Shown here piece by piece: positions 15,768-23,850 of a DNA stretch of 64,000 nt. This DNA is from Promicromonospora sp049532985 (GTDB lineage: Bacteria; Actinomycetota; Actinomycetes; Actinomycetales; Cellulomonadaceae). Under the pieces are notes generated by a model. The model searched no databases and had not been told where the DNA came from. It was given only the letters and a program-made list of their open reading frames with translations. Each line of letters begins with the position of its first letter. The first letter of the stretch is position 1. The DNA lies in assembly GCF_049532985.1 (NCBI RefSeq), contig NZ_CP186693.1, positions 1,426,001 to 1,490,000 of the forward strand, given 5' to 3'. A program made the position numbers and the translations under genes.

Positions 15768-15882
15768 GTCCGCCAGGTGTGACCAGGCCACCAGCTGGCA
15801 TGGTCCTGCCCGCCGCGCGGCATGCTCGCGGTACGGGCAGGGCCCTGCGTGCCTCCTGGAGCTGAAGCCACAGCGAAGCCGG

Positions 15883-17718
15883 CTACAGCTGCTCGTCGAC
15901 GGCTGGGTCCCCGCTGTGGTCAGGGCTGCGCCGGCCGTGGCGGGCGGTGGTCTGCAGGAGCGTCTCGACGTGGGTGCGGTCGGTGGTGAGCTGGTCGGCG
16001 TCCGTGCGGGTGGTCCAGGTGCGCAGGTCGGTGATGATCGGTGGTGCGGCGCGCAGCAGGACCAGGCTGATCCCGAACGGGAGCATGCGGATGGCCTGTG
16101 GGGGCATGATCGCCACCCGCCGCACGGCGCGTTGCAGGGTGCGGGCGCCGCGTTCGCCGCGGATGTGGGTGTCGGTGAACTCGTCCCGTTCCCCGATCAG
16201 TGAGCTGAAGTCGGCCAGGTCCTTGGACGAGGAGGAGCCGCCGAGGATGACCTTGACGATCGCTGCGTCCCAGATCGCGTTGGCCGCGTTCTCGCCCCAC
16301 TTGTCCCTGGCCTGGGCCAGGGACTGCAGCACCGGCATCGTGGTCAGCCCCGTACCGCCGCCCTCGGCCATCAGCGTGGGCAGGGAGGGAAGGGGTGCGA
16401 GGTTGCCGATCTCGTCCAATGCCAGCAGCACGGGCGGGTCCAGCCGGGCACCGGGGGAGGCCGCTGCCAGGTGGCGGGCGGTCTCGACCAGGTCCTCGAT
16501 GAACGCCGCCACCAACGGGCCGCTGGTGACCGACCCGGCGCCGGTGGCCAGCAGGTACAGGGTCCCGTTGTCGCGTAGGAAGGCTTCGGGGTCGAACTGC
16601 TCGTCCGGGTCGGGGGAGACCGAGTCCAGGACGCGGGGGTCGGCCAGGCAGGCCAGGGCCTGCTTGACGCCCATCCACGCACTGTCGCGGGTGCGGGGGT
16701 CGGCCTGGATGATCGCCTCCAGCGACTGCCCCCACCCGGTGGCGGCGTCCGGGTGGGCGGCCAGGATCGCAGCGGCGTCCTCCGCCGCCGAAGGAGAGTT
16801 GGACCAGGCGAACAGGTCCCGGGCAGAGCGGCCGTCCAGGGCGGCGGCGTGCAGCATGGCCTGCAGCGCCGAGCGGGTCATGCCCTCCCAGAACCCGCCG
16901 TTCTCCGTGTTGCCGCCCCCCAGCCCAGTGGCTGAGGCAAGCCCGGTGGCGCGGATCATGGCGGTCAGGGGGTCTTCGCAGCCGCGTACGATCGACCACC
17001 GCATCCCGGCCGGTAGGCCCTTGGCCAGGTGCTGCGGGTCGAACACCGCCACGGGCCCGATCCGTTGGCGAGCCTTCAACGTCACGGTCAGCGCGTCGGG
17101 CCGGGTCGAGGTGGTCACCACGGCACCCGGTGCGTCCAGGATCGCGTTGACGACCATGTGCAGGCCCTTGCCCGAGCGGGGCGGGCCCAGGACCAGGAGG
17201 GAGTCCTCGACCGAGGCCCACACCCCGTGCCCGTGCGCGGTCCCGAGCTGGTACCCGACCTCCGGCGCCGTTGGCCTGGGTAGGGAGGGGCGCAGGGTGC
17301 GGGACCGCTTGAGCAGCACCCGCGCCGAGGCGGCGTGGGCCACATCGCGGCGAGTCGCGGTCCCGGGGGTGTGGTGCGGGCTGCGGGACTGCCGGTGGTT
17401 CATCCCCAGGACCGCCTGGACCACCAACCACACCCCGACACCCAGCACGGCCAGGAGCAGGACGACTGCGAACCAGTACGCGACCGGATGCAGCCCCTCC
17501 GCGCCGAGCACCCCACCGGGATCGGCCGGCCGGACCAGGACCCCCAGACCGGCCAGCGCGTTCCCGGTCGGCGTGCCGGTGCCGGTGGCCCAGGCGGCGA
17601 GGCTCCCGGCTACCCGGAGGACCGTGGCCAGACCGACCAGGCCTCCGAGGCCGATCAGGCCGAGGTCGGTCAGCTCGTCGCCCATCGCGCGCCCGGGCGC
17701 CGGGGACGGCGTCCTCAC
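15883..17718 (-). CDS. VirD4/TraG-type coupling ATPase
   Basis: 611 residues from a GTG at 17716-17718 that overlaps the previous stop (GTGA); an ATG at 17683-17685 is an alternative. Two N-terminal membrane helices (LGLIGLGGLVGLATVLRVAG and FAVVLLLAVLGVGVWLVVQA, about 19-105) precede the motor: Walker A GPPRSGKG (178-185), Walker B VLLALDEIGNLAPLPSLPTL, and the downstream MAEGGGTGLTTMPVLQSLAQ block typical of TraD/TraG proteins. It recruits the relaxosome to the channel at the inner membrane. The length matches actinobacterial TraG-like proteins. It closes the ArdC-led coupled run and is separated by 12 kb from the main secretion genes. Confidence 0.9.
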   Translation of the reverse strand: MRTPSPAPGRAMGDELTDLGLIGLGGLVGLATVLRVAGSLAAWATGTGTPTGNALAGLGVLVRPADPGGVLGAEGLHPVAYWFAVVLLLAVLGVGVWLVVQAVLGMNHRQSRSPHHTPGTATRRDVAHAASARVLLKRSRTLRPSLPRPTAPEVGYQLGTAHGHGVWASVEDSLLVLGPPRSGKGLHMVVNAILDAPGAVVTTSTRPDALTVTLKARQRIGPVAVFDPQHLAKGLPAGMRWSIVRGCEDPLTAMIRATGLASATGLGGGNTENGGFWEGMTRSALQAMLHAAALDGRSARDLFAWSNSPSAAEDAAAILAAHPDAATGWGQSLEAIIQADPRTRDSAWMGVKQALACLADPRVLDSVSPDPDEQFDPEAFLRDNGTLYLLATGAGSVTSGPLVAAFIEDLVETARHLAAASPGARLDPPVLLALDEIGNLAPLPSLPTLMAEGGGTGLTTMPVLQSLAQARDKWGENAANAIWDAAIVKVILGGSSSSKDLADFSSLIGERDEFTDTHIRGERGARTLQRAVRRVAIMPPQAIRMLPFGISLVLLRAAPPIITDLRTWTTRTDADQLTTDRTHVETLLQTTARHGRRSPDHSGDPAVDEQL

Positions 17719-18374
17719 AACGCCCCCAGGCCGTCGTCCGGCGTCACCCGGGGCGCAGATGTGGGTTCGGGCATGGCAGGACGCCGGGCGGGACCCGAAC
17801 AAGGCTGGCGCCGGTGGGCATCGCGGTCGCGACCCATGAACGGCGAGCGCGAAGATGCCTCGGCGCTGCCGGTGGATGGCCACGGCACCGGCGACGCGTT
17901 CAGCGGGAGCGTGGTCCCGGAGTGCTGGCCGTGGACCAGCACGGCCCGGTCACCGAGCGCGGCCGGCAGCCGGTAGTGCACGTGCCCGTGCTCGTCGGCA
18001 TGGGTGCGGGCAACGACGACACTGATCACTACCGGCTCACCCGGCCTGTACCTGCCCACGCCGACCTCGGCCGAGACCGAAGGGCGGTCAGGTTCGGCGG
18101 GGTGGTAGGCGCCAGGGTCGACGATGTCGGTGTAGGGCTGACCGTCGTCGACGACCTCGACCAGGACGGGCGTGCCCAGGTCGTCGGCGATCTGCTGCTG
18201 GACCCACGGGACATCGGAGCGCCCCAACCGCAGTCCCGGGCCCGTCGACGTGGTCCCTTCGACCTGGGATGGAGGCTGCCAGGGCTGCCCGTCGACCGTG
18301 ACGGCCAGGTGCCCGTCGGTGTCGATGTCGAAGCGCGCCCGGGGCAGCGCCACCGGCACCCGCTGCCCGTTCAC
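17715..18374 (-). CDS. Hypothetical protein between coupling ATPase and ArdC copy
   Basis: 219 residues, GTG start overlapping the preceding stop (GTGA) and stop overlapping the ATPase start. The N-terminal 120 residues look like a beta-rich domain (FDIDTDGHLAVTVDGQPWQP; LGTPVLVEVVDDGQPYTDIV); the C-terminal 60 are basic and disordered. No family recognised. Tight coupling to the T4CP suggests an accessory role in substrate presentation. Confidence 0.65.
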   Translation of the reverse strand: MNGQRVPVALPRARFDIDTDGHLAVTVDGQPWQPPSQVEGTTSTGPGLRLGRSDVPWVQQQIADDLGTPVLVEVVDDGQPYTDIVDPGAYHPAEPDRPSVSAEVGVGRYRPGEPVVISVVVARTHADEHGHVHYRLPAALGDRAVLVHGQHSGTTLPLNASPVPWPSTGSAEASSRSPFMGRDRDAHRRQPCSGPARRPAMPEPTSAPRVTPDDGLGAL

Positions 18375-18817
18375 AGCGCCGGTCCTTCGGTGACGGAGAC
18401 CGGTCCAGGCCGGGCCGGCGCGTGCTGGGTGGCGGGCTCGGGCGTGCGGGGAGCTTTACCTGCGTGGTCGGCCGTTCGGGTGGAGGCTGTCGGGGTGGGC
18501 GGCTCACCGTCCGGGACCGTCGCGGTCTCCAGCCGGTCGAGGGTCTGCAGAGCCGCGGCACGTACTCGCACGGCCGTCTGCTGGACGGTGGTGATGGGGT
18601 CCTGCCCCGGCGCACGCGAGGCCCAGATGGCGACGTAGGGGACGGTGTACTGCTCGGTGTTCATGCCGTGCGAGGCCGCGATCATCAGCGCGAACGACTC
18701 GGCCTCGACCTCGGCGATGCCGCGGTGGACGACCGCATCGACGTTGTCGACGTCGTGCAGCAGGACGTGGCCGAGCTCTTTTCTGCACCAGTCGCGGTGC
18801 CTCGTCGAGATGGTCAT
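18371..18817 (-). CDS. Truncated ArdC paralogue lacking the HExxH motif
   Basis: 148 residues, ATG overlapping the ArdC stop (ATGA). Residues 12-70 (CRKELGHVLLHDVDNVDAVV, HRGIAEVEAESFALMIAASH) align with the C-terminal peptidase region of the neighbouring ArdC, including the conserved TVPYVAIWA. The zinc motif is KELGH in place of HELAH, so the first metal ligand is gone, and the whole N-terminal single-strand DNA-binding domain is missing. The tail is Pro/Thr-rich. It may be a modulator of ArdC or a decaying duplicate. Confidence 0.65.
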   Translation of the reverse strand: MTISTRHRDWCRKELGHVLLHDVDNVDAVVHRGIAEVEAESFALMIAASHGMNTEQYTVPYVAIWASRAPGQDPITTVQQTAVRVRAAALQTLDRLETATVPDGEPPTPTASTRTADHAGKAPRTPEPATQHAPARPGPVSVTEGPAL

Positions 18818-19920
18818 AGCGAGACCCCCTCGGCGGAGTGGGTCGTGCGTCGAGCCGGGGCGCTCGATGGCGCTTGGCGGTCGGTCGGGCCCGGTGCGGG
18901 GGCGGGTGGCGTGCCGTCCGGAGTCTGTTGGGTGTCGAGCTGGTCGAGGATGGTCAGGGCAGTGGTCCGGACGCGTGCTGCGGTGCTCTGGATCGTCTGG
19001 ACCGGGTCACTGCCGGCGACGGTCGTGGCCCAGCCGGAGACATAGGGCACAGTGGAGCCGGTCAGGTCTAGGCCGTGGGCGGCGGCGACCATGTAGGCGA
19101 CCGAGTCCGCCTCGACCTCGCGGATCCCGCGGTGCGGAGAGCGGCCTTCGCTCCCTGGCTCGGGACTGGTGCCGTCCTCGGGCGCGGAGTCGCGCCCTGG
19201 GGCGTGGAGCATGGCGTGCGCGAGCTCATGGGCCAGGACGGCTGCCTGGCCGCTGGGGTCCAGGTCGGAACGGATCTCGACGAGACGGCTGGCGTAGGTC
19301 GTGCGTCCGCTGGCGCCGTCGAGCGCGCCGGTGTCAGGTACCAGGCGCAGGTCGTAACCGAGGGCAGCGACTTGGGCAGCCAGGCCGTCCCAGAGGCCGG
19401 GCGGTGCCTGGCCTGCGGGAAGCGCCACGGCCGGCCGCTCGGGGATGGGCGCGCCGTCGGTCTGGGAGATGTCCCAGACGTAGGCGGGTCGGACTCCGAT
19501 CATCCGGGACCGGACGATCTCGCCGGGTGCGGGCTTCTGTCCTTTGGCCAGGCGGTGCCAGGAGTCGGGGTCGTCGTCGCGGCCGGCCATGCGTGCGGTG
19601 ACCGGGGCGAGGATCTGGTAGCCGGGCTGGCCCTTCATGACCTGTCGGCCCAGGGCGCGCCACTGCTGGAACCCAGCGACGTAGGTTGGCAGTTCGGCCG
19701 GGACGATGCCGCGTGCGTGTGCTGCGCTGTGCTGGGCCCAGATCAGCAGGGTGTTGTTGAATGACCGGGAGCGGAACTGCGCGGCGAAGGTCAGGGCCCG
19801 TTGCCAGTCTTCACCGGTGATGAGCCGTTCTACGGCGGCGGTGAGCTTGTCCTGCAGAGCGTCGAGCTTGGTGTTGCGGTCGGCGATCTTCTCGTCGAGC
19901 GTCCGGGTGTCGTTGCGCAT
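18814..19920 (-). CDS. ardC: ArdC-type antirestriction protein
   Basis: 368 residues from the ATG 19918-19920 (GGGAGGGAC upstream); the open frame extends further but only into the palindromic leader. The N-terminal domain (about 1-150) has the ArdC pattern LTFAAQFRSRSFNNTLLIWA, GFQQWRALGRQVMKGQPGYQ and ILAPV. The C-terminal metallopeptidase-like domain carries HELAHAMLH (HExxH at 231-235) and the distal REVEADSVAYMVAAAHGL. ArdC proteins bind single-stranded DNA and protect incoming conjugative DNA from restriction. A truncated copy follows immediately. Confidence 0.85.
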   Translation of the reverse strand: MRNDTRTLDEKIADRNTKLDALQDKLTAAVERLITGEDWQRALTFAAQFRSRSFNNTLLIWAQHSAAHARGIVPAELPTYVAGFQQWRALGRQVMKGQPGYQILAPVTARMAGRDDDPDSWHRLAKGQKPAPGEIVRSRMIGVRPAYVWDISQTDGAPIPERPAVALPAGQAPPGLWDGLAAQVAALGYDLRLVPDTGALDGASGRTTYASRLVEIRSDLDPSGQAAVLAHELAHAMLHAPGRDSAPEDGTSPEPGSEGRSPHRGIREVEADSVAYMVAAAHGLDLTGSTVPYVSGWATTVAGSDPVQTIQSTAARVRTTALTILDQLDTQQTPDGTPPAPAPGPTDRQAPSSAPARRTTHSAEGVSL

Positions 19921-19925
19921 CTGTC

Positions 19926-19948
19926 CCTCCCACAGGTCCTGTGGGAGG
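19926..19948. promoter_or_regulatory. 23-bp palindrome covering the ardC ribosome-binding site
   Basis: CCTCCCACAGG, a single T, then CCTGTGGGAGG: perfect 11-bp arms. In the ardC mRNA the arm nearest the gene contains GGGAGG, the Shine-Dalgarno, paired with CCUCC of the other arm. It could act as a translation-blocking hairpin or as the operator of a dimeric repressor. Confidence 0.6.
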
Positions 19949-19956
19949 CAGGTGCG
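19949..19956 (-). promoter_or_regulatory. YGCACCTG motif
   Basis: CGCACCTG on the minus strand, abutting the ardC leader palindrome, 28 bases before the ardC start. Confidence 0.4.
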
Positions 19957-20089
19957 TACGAGGCCCCGAGCCGAGGGCGCAGTCTCGGACGGGCGAAACC
20001 ATGCAGGGACCGGGGCGATGGCAGCGAAGAACCGGCGTGGCTGGAGCACTACCGTTCATTGCACGTCGGATGGTCCGGGTGTTTTCTGC

Positions 20090-20117
20090 TTGACCGTCGC
20101 TGGCGACGTTCTATCCT
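20090..20117 (+). promoter_or_regulatory. Promoter of the small peptide gene
   Basis: TTGACC (20090-20095), a 16-base spacer, then TATCCT (20112-20117): a good sigma-70/HrdB-type promoter about 30 bases before the start of the following gene. Confidence 0.55.
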
Positions 20118-20148
20118 CAGGACGCGCCAACGCGGACAAAGGAGCGAG

Positions 20149-20301
20149 ATGCGCGGCAAGAACATTCAGGGAGAGGCGCTGGAGATCCTCACGGACTCCG
20201 ACGAACTGGAGGGATTCGTGGTCGAGGCCGGTGGCCTGACCTCTTGTGACGCGGAGCGTGTCGCGCAGGCCATCACCAGCCTGATCGAGGAATCGTCCTA
20301 A
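20149..20301 (+). CDS. Small 50-residue acidic peptide
   Basis: ATG at 20149 with AAAGGAG six bases before it and a clear promoter. The peptide begins MRGKNIQGEALEILTDSDEL, has a GFVVEAGG stretch in the middle and ends SLIEESS, with a single Cys. It is acidic, without signal peptide or membrane helix. The double glycine before the C-terminal half superficially recalls peptide precursors, but no modification or export gene is next to it, so this is only a possibility. It starts the rightward cargo patch and is too short to assign. Confidence 0.65.
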   Translation: MRGKNIQGEALEILTDSDELEGFVVEAGGLTSCDAERVAQAITSLIEESS

Positions 20302-20414
20302 CACTGCCTGAGCGCCATTGACGTCGCGGGGCGCGCCCCGGCCCCCAACCGCGCTTTCCTCATCCATCGCCTACTGCTAGCGTGAGAATGGTTCACGAAG
20401 GGAGCGAGACGGCT

Positions 20415-20942
20415 GTGACCAGGCATGACATGCGGTGGATCGCACTTCCTGCGGCGATCGCTACGGTCCTGGCGTCATGCGCGGCAACCCCACCCGCGCG
20501 CGTTCCTGACCCGACGGAGTCGAGGATCGCCACCTCCCAGCCCGCCGCGAGGCCAGAAGCCGACCCTGGCGCGATCGCAGCATCGTTGACCGAGAGATTC
20601 GCAGACGATCCGAGCTTCGGCTCTGCAGGGGTAGAAGACGGTGAGCTTTTCCTCTACTGGTACGGCTCTGAGCCACAGATAGTCCACGACCTCGCCGGGG
20701 ATGTGCCTGTCGTCGTTCGTGATACACCACTTGAGCCCGGATCGCTCAGGGACGCTGCCGCCTCGCTTGTCGAGACCGAACCGGACGTGACGTCCGCGGG
20801 GCCTGTTCACGACTTCACCGGGCTCACGATCACAGCCGACCCCCGCGTGGACGCAAAGGACCTCGCAGCGAGGCTGAGCGCGCGGCTTGATATCCCTGTT
20901 CAGGCGACGACCGACAGTGTCCTGCCGTTCGACGGCGGCTGA
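20415..20942 (+). CDS. Lipoprotein homologous to the neighbouring protease prodomain
   Basis: 175 residues from the GTG at 20415, which follows AAGGGAGCGAG; an ATG upstream (20388) is weaker. The signal peptide ends in the lipobox LASC, so it should be anchored to the outer face of the membrane. The body (LTERFADDPSFGSAGVEDGE; LFLYWYGSEP; VPVVVRDTPLEPGSLRDAAA; LDIPVQATTDSVLPFDGG) aligns end to end with residues 70-195 of the serine protease encoded just downstream, i.e. its propeptide. Likely a membrane-bound chaperone or inhibitor of that protease; alternatively a duplicated prodomain with a new role. Confidence 0.75.
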   Translation: MTRHDMRWIALPAAIATVLASCAATPPARVPDPTESRIATSQPAARPEADPGAIAASLTERFADDPSFGSAGVEDGELFLYWYGSEPQIVHDLAGDVPVVVRDTPLEPGSLRDAAASLVETEPDVTSAGPVHDFTGLTITADPRVDAKDLAARLSARLDIPVQATTDSVLPFDGG

Positions 20943-21058
20943 GACCAGACACGACACCCGGTTTCACCCCGGGTAGATCTCGTAACCCCTTGTGTCCGCT
21001 ATGCCCGTAAATAGGCTGCTGGGGCAAGCAACTTCCAAGCGACGCACAAGGAGACACC

Positions 21059-22354
21059 TTGAGATTGCGCAGAATTGCTCTTGCCCTCGTGGCCGCGTCC
21101 TCGCTCTTCGCTGTCGGGGGCGTGGCCGTAGCTGCGGATGGGCGTGACCCGCTCACACTCGCCCCGAGCGGCATCGCCCCATCAGAGCTGACGCCGAAGG
21201 AGGCATCCGCATCAGCTGGTCCGGGCGTCGAAGACCTGACGCTCCCGGCGGTGACCGAGGAGATGAGCGAGCTCGCCTCCACCATCACCGAGCGATACGC
21301 CAGCGACCCCCGGTTCGCGTCTGCCGAGGTTCTTCGCGATCGTTCCGCCCTCATCCTCCACTGGCACGGCAACGTGCCCAGCGACCTGCGCGCGCTGATC
21401 CACGACGCGAAGGACGTGCCGGTCAAGATCAAGCAGACCTCGTACTCGCCTGGCAAGGTCCGCGAAGCCGCCAAGACTCTCATGTCAGACCCAGCAGTCG
21501 CCTCGGTGACCCCGGAACCTGACGCGTCAGCGCTTCAAGTCTCGCTGCGTCCGGATGCCTCGGTCGCGCGCGCGGCGCTGGCGAGTAGCGTCGAGGTGCC
21601 CGTCACCTTCGAGACCACATCCGTCGTCCCGTTCAACTCGCGCCAGAACGACCTCAACTACCACCTCGGTGGTGCGCGCATCTCCCTATTCGAAGACCCG
21701 TTCATCGTCTCGGACTGTACTTCCGGCTTCGCCGTGGTCGACTCGGACAACCCCAGCCGTGAGGCCATGATGACCGCCGCGCACTGCGGCGAGACGGGCT
21801 CGACCTGGATCACGTCCGACGGCGCCTATGCCTACGCCTACGGATCGATGATCCAGCGCAATACCGACTACGACGGCGCGATCATCGACTCAGGCTGGTC
21901 GCAGTCCTACGTCTGGACAGGGGCGTGGAACTCGACTAGCTACGCGCAGGTCCACGGCCAGCGCACTCCGTACATCGGGCAGGAGATCTGCTACTCGGGC
22001 TCCTACAGCGGCACGCTGTGTGGCAACATCGTCACGGCCCGTGGCGTGGTGTACAACCTGGGTGGCGACCTGACCTCGGTCACCGGATTCCGGACTGAGC
22101 AGGAAGCTGACCTCCCGGCAGCCGGCAATGGTGACAGCGGCGGGGCCGGCTACGAGGTCGTCACTTCTGGATCGGGCACCCAGCGCCTGGCCGTTGGCAT
22201 CATCTCAGCAGGACCCGCATCTGAGTCGAGCGGGAACTGTCGAGGTGTACCGGGCGGCGACGGGCCGTTCGACCGCAAGTGCAGCCCGGTCATCCTCTCC
22301 ACATCAGTGGTCACTATCGGAAGCCGGCTCGGATGGGTTGTGCCGACCAGCTAG
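21059..22354 (+). CDS. Secreted chymotrypsin-fold serine protease (S1, streptogrisin-like)
   Basis: 431 residues. The TTG start at 21059 is supported by AAGGAG six bases upstream. A signal peptide (about 1-26, cleavage after AVAA), a prodomain (about 60-195) and the catalytic domain follow. Catalytic residues: H242 (MMTAAHCG), D272 in NTDYDGAII and S360 (AAGNGDSGG). Cysteine pairs C220/C243 and C311/C321 fit the fold. Extracellular endopeptidase; normally matured by removal of the prodomain. Codon bias is milder than in the conjugation genes. It is the last gene of the rightward cargo and is followed by a hairpin. Confidence 0.88.
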   Translation: MRLRRIALALVAASSLFAVGGVAVAADGRDPLTLAPSGIAPSELTPKEASASAGPGVEDLTLPAVTEEMSELASTITERYASDPRFASAEVLRDRSALILHWHGNVPSDLRALIHDAKDVPVKIKQTSYSPGKVREAAKTLMSDPAVASVTPEPDASALQVSLRPDASVARAALASSVEVPVTFETTSVVPFNSRQNDLNYHLGGARISLFEDPFIVSDCTSGFAVVDSDNPSREAMMTAAHCGETGSTWITSDGAYAYAYGSMIQRNTDYDGAIIDSGWSQSYVWTGAWNSTSYAQVHGQRTPYIGQEICYSGSYSGTLCGNIVTARGVVYNLGGDLTSVTGFRTEQEADLPAAGNGDSGGAGYEVVTSGSGTQRLAVGIISAGPASESSGNCRGVPGGDGPFDRKCSPVILSTSVVTIGSRLGWVVPTS

Positions 22355-22375
22355 TGGACCTTTCGATCATCGGTG

Positions 22376-22415
22376 CGTGACGCGGCCCCGAGTTGATGCT
22401 TGGGGCCACGTCACG
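22376..22415 (+). terminator. Stem-loop after the protease gene
   Basis: CGTGACGCGGCCCC pairs with GGGGCCACGTCACG (14-base arms, one C-A mismatch, 12-base loop), 21 bases after the stop. No T tract, so it may be an actinomycete-style terminator without U-run. Confidence 0.55.
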
Positions 22416-22782
22416 GACAGTTCTCGTGTCGGCAGGAAGTAGAGCCAACGAGTATCGGGTCAGGGTGCGGTCGTTAGGTCGAACAGGTCGGCGGCCGCCC
22501 GGGCACCCTTGGGCAGGGCGAAGTGTCCGAGCCAAACCCCTGGTAGAACGTGTCATGAAGTTCACTCATCGGTATCCTGAGCACACTCAGGGCCGCTTCC
22601 CCCGGGCAGCGGAAGTGTAGGCGTCAGATCGACGGCCGCGGCGGGCGCGCCCAAGCGCTGGTGATGGCCCTCACGTCGAGAGTCCGTCCGAAGGCGACTA
22701 CAGCGAGGGGGCCTACGACGAGGGTCTCGGCCACGTTGATGCATCCCTCGGGCATGGCGAAGCCGTTGGGCACACAGGAGTG
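22416..22782. other. Gap after the protease; no gene supported
   Basis: Short frames on both strands lack ribosome sites and protein character. The region is convergent with the next leftward gene. Confidence 0.4.
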
Positions 22783-23145
22783 CTAGATCGTTGTGTGGTC
22801 TCCTGCTGCTGTTTCCCAGAACTCGAACCTGACCAACCAATTTACCCCAAGCTCCGCTTGAATCAGGCTGGACAGTTCGACGCCTTCCCTGTGCTGGGCT
22901 TCTCGCATATCCGAGCCAGGCCAGCCCTTCAGCGGATCGTAGTTGGCATTGAAGACGGCCGCCCAAGTCTCAATCCGCCTGACAAGCTTTCCGCTCAGAT
23001 TCCAATCTGATTTCTGGGTTGCGCTTGTCGTGGTCCAAAGTGGCCATTTCGTGGCGTACTCGTTCCGGAGTCGAACTACCCCGGACGCTGGGTGGTCACC
23101 GGAAATCCGGTGACCACCCAGCCTGAAGGACTTGTCATCGCTCAT
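22783..23145 (-). CDS. Hypothetical protein, foreign composition
   Basis: 120 residues; ATG 23143-23145 with GGAGAAG upstream. It is rich in Trp and charged residues (NEYATKWPLWTTTSATQKSD; NWLVRFEFWETAAGDHTTI at the C-terminus), with no signal peptide or membrane helix. Codon use (many A/T third positions) differs from the conjugation genes, so it is probably a recent acquisition. No family recognised. With the secreted protein upstream it could form a toxin-immunity style pair, but nothing in the sequence proves that. Confidence 0.6.
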   Translation of the reverse strand: MSDDKSFRLGGHRISGDHPASGVVRLRNEYATKWPLWTTTSATQKSDWNLSGKLVRRIETWAAVFNANYDPLKGWPGSDMREAQHREGVELSSLIQAELGVNWLVRFEFWETAAGDHTTI

Positions 23146-23202
23146 GTGGTTCAGCGCTTCTCCATGATGTCGGCCCTGTATCTGCGTGAGTCGCCGAGCG
23201 CT

Positions 23203-23850
23203 TTAGCAGTAGATGCCGGGGTAGGCAGTGATGACTAGGTTGTTGTTCCCCGAGAGTACTACTGGCCAGTAGTACGTCCACAGCTCACCATCGATGTTGA
23301 GCACGATGGGCGTCGTGTAGCAGTACTTGTCGTTGCCCTCGATCGAGTAGTTGTGTGGGGCGATGATGGTGGCCTCTACGACGAACTCCATGAAGTCGTC
23401 CCACGTGCCATCTCCAAGCGCCGCGATCGCTGCCCACTCGGCCTCGTGCCCATCGCGGATGTGGTTGTACCCGTGCGTTGCCGCAGTACCGCAGTAGAGG
23501 CTGACTACGCCCGTCACGGCCTCGGGAAACTGGTCGCCCATCGTCCACGCGTTGACCTCGTGGTCTGAGACGCCGTTGTCGCACTGCCATCTGTCGAACG
23601 GGTCGACGAGCGCCGCGTTCCGGCTTGGCGCGTAGGTCTCTCCTGTCGGCGCCGTTGCGGTCCACTCCACGCCATCCAGGTTCGCCTGGATGAGCGCTTC
23701 AAGCGCGTCCTCCTGAGCCTCGGCGAACAGTACGTCTTGCCCAGGTTCGGCCGCGCGCTCCGCCGCTCCTGCTGCGGGAGAGAAGGCCAGGCCCAGCACT
23801 GCTGCTACCACTGTCACGCTCCTCAGAGCGAACTTACGTCTTGCCCACAT
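23203..23850 (-). CDS. Secreted protein of unknown function, possible nuclease-like toxin
   Basis: 215 residues from the ATG 23848-23850 (GGGGGTT upstream). A clear signal peptide (RRKFALRSVTVVAAVLGLAF, cleavage after AAGAA) is followed by a mature domain with four or five cysteines. The best motif is YNHIRDGHEAEW followed by a WDDFMEFVVEATI segment and NYSIEGNDKYCY. A HIxxGH-like histidine pair in a small secreted domain recalls BECR-fold RNase toxins (CDI, EndoU, barnase group), but this is a weak analogy. Composition is AT-richer than the element core. The upstream promoter region (23851-23930) is AT-rich. Confidence 0.6.
   Translation of the reverse strand: MWARRKFALRSVTVVAAVLGLAFSPAAGAAERAAEPGQDVLFAEAQEDALEALIQANLDGVEWTATAPTGETYAPSRNAALVDPFDRWQCDNGVSDHEVNAWTMGDQFPEAVTGVVSLYCGTAATHGYNHIRDGHEAEWAAIAALGDGTWDDFMEFVVEATIIAPHNYSIEGNDKYCYTTPIVLNIDGELWTYYWPVVLSGNNNLVITAYPGIYC

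Noticed and set aside
15947..17839. A 630-codon plus-strand frame over the coupling ATPase
   Set aside because: Shadow of the VirD4-type gene, which has Walker motifs and coupled start and stop.
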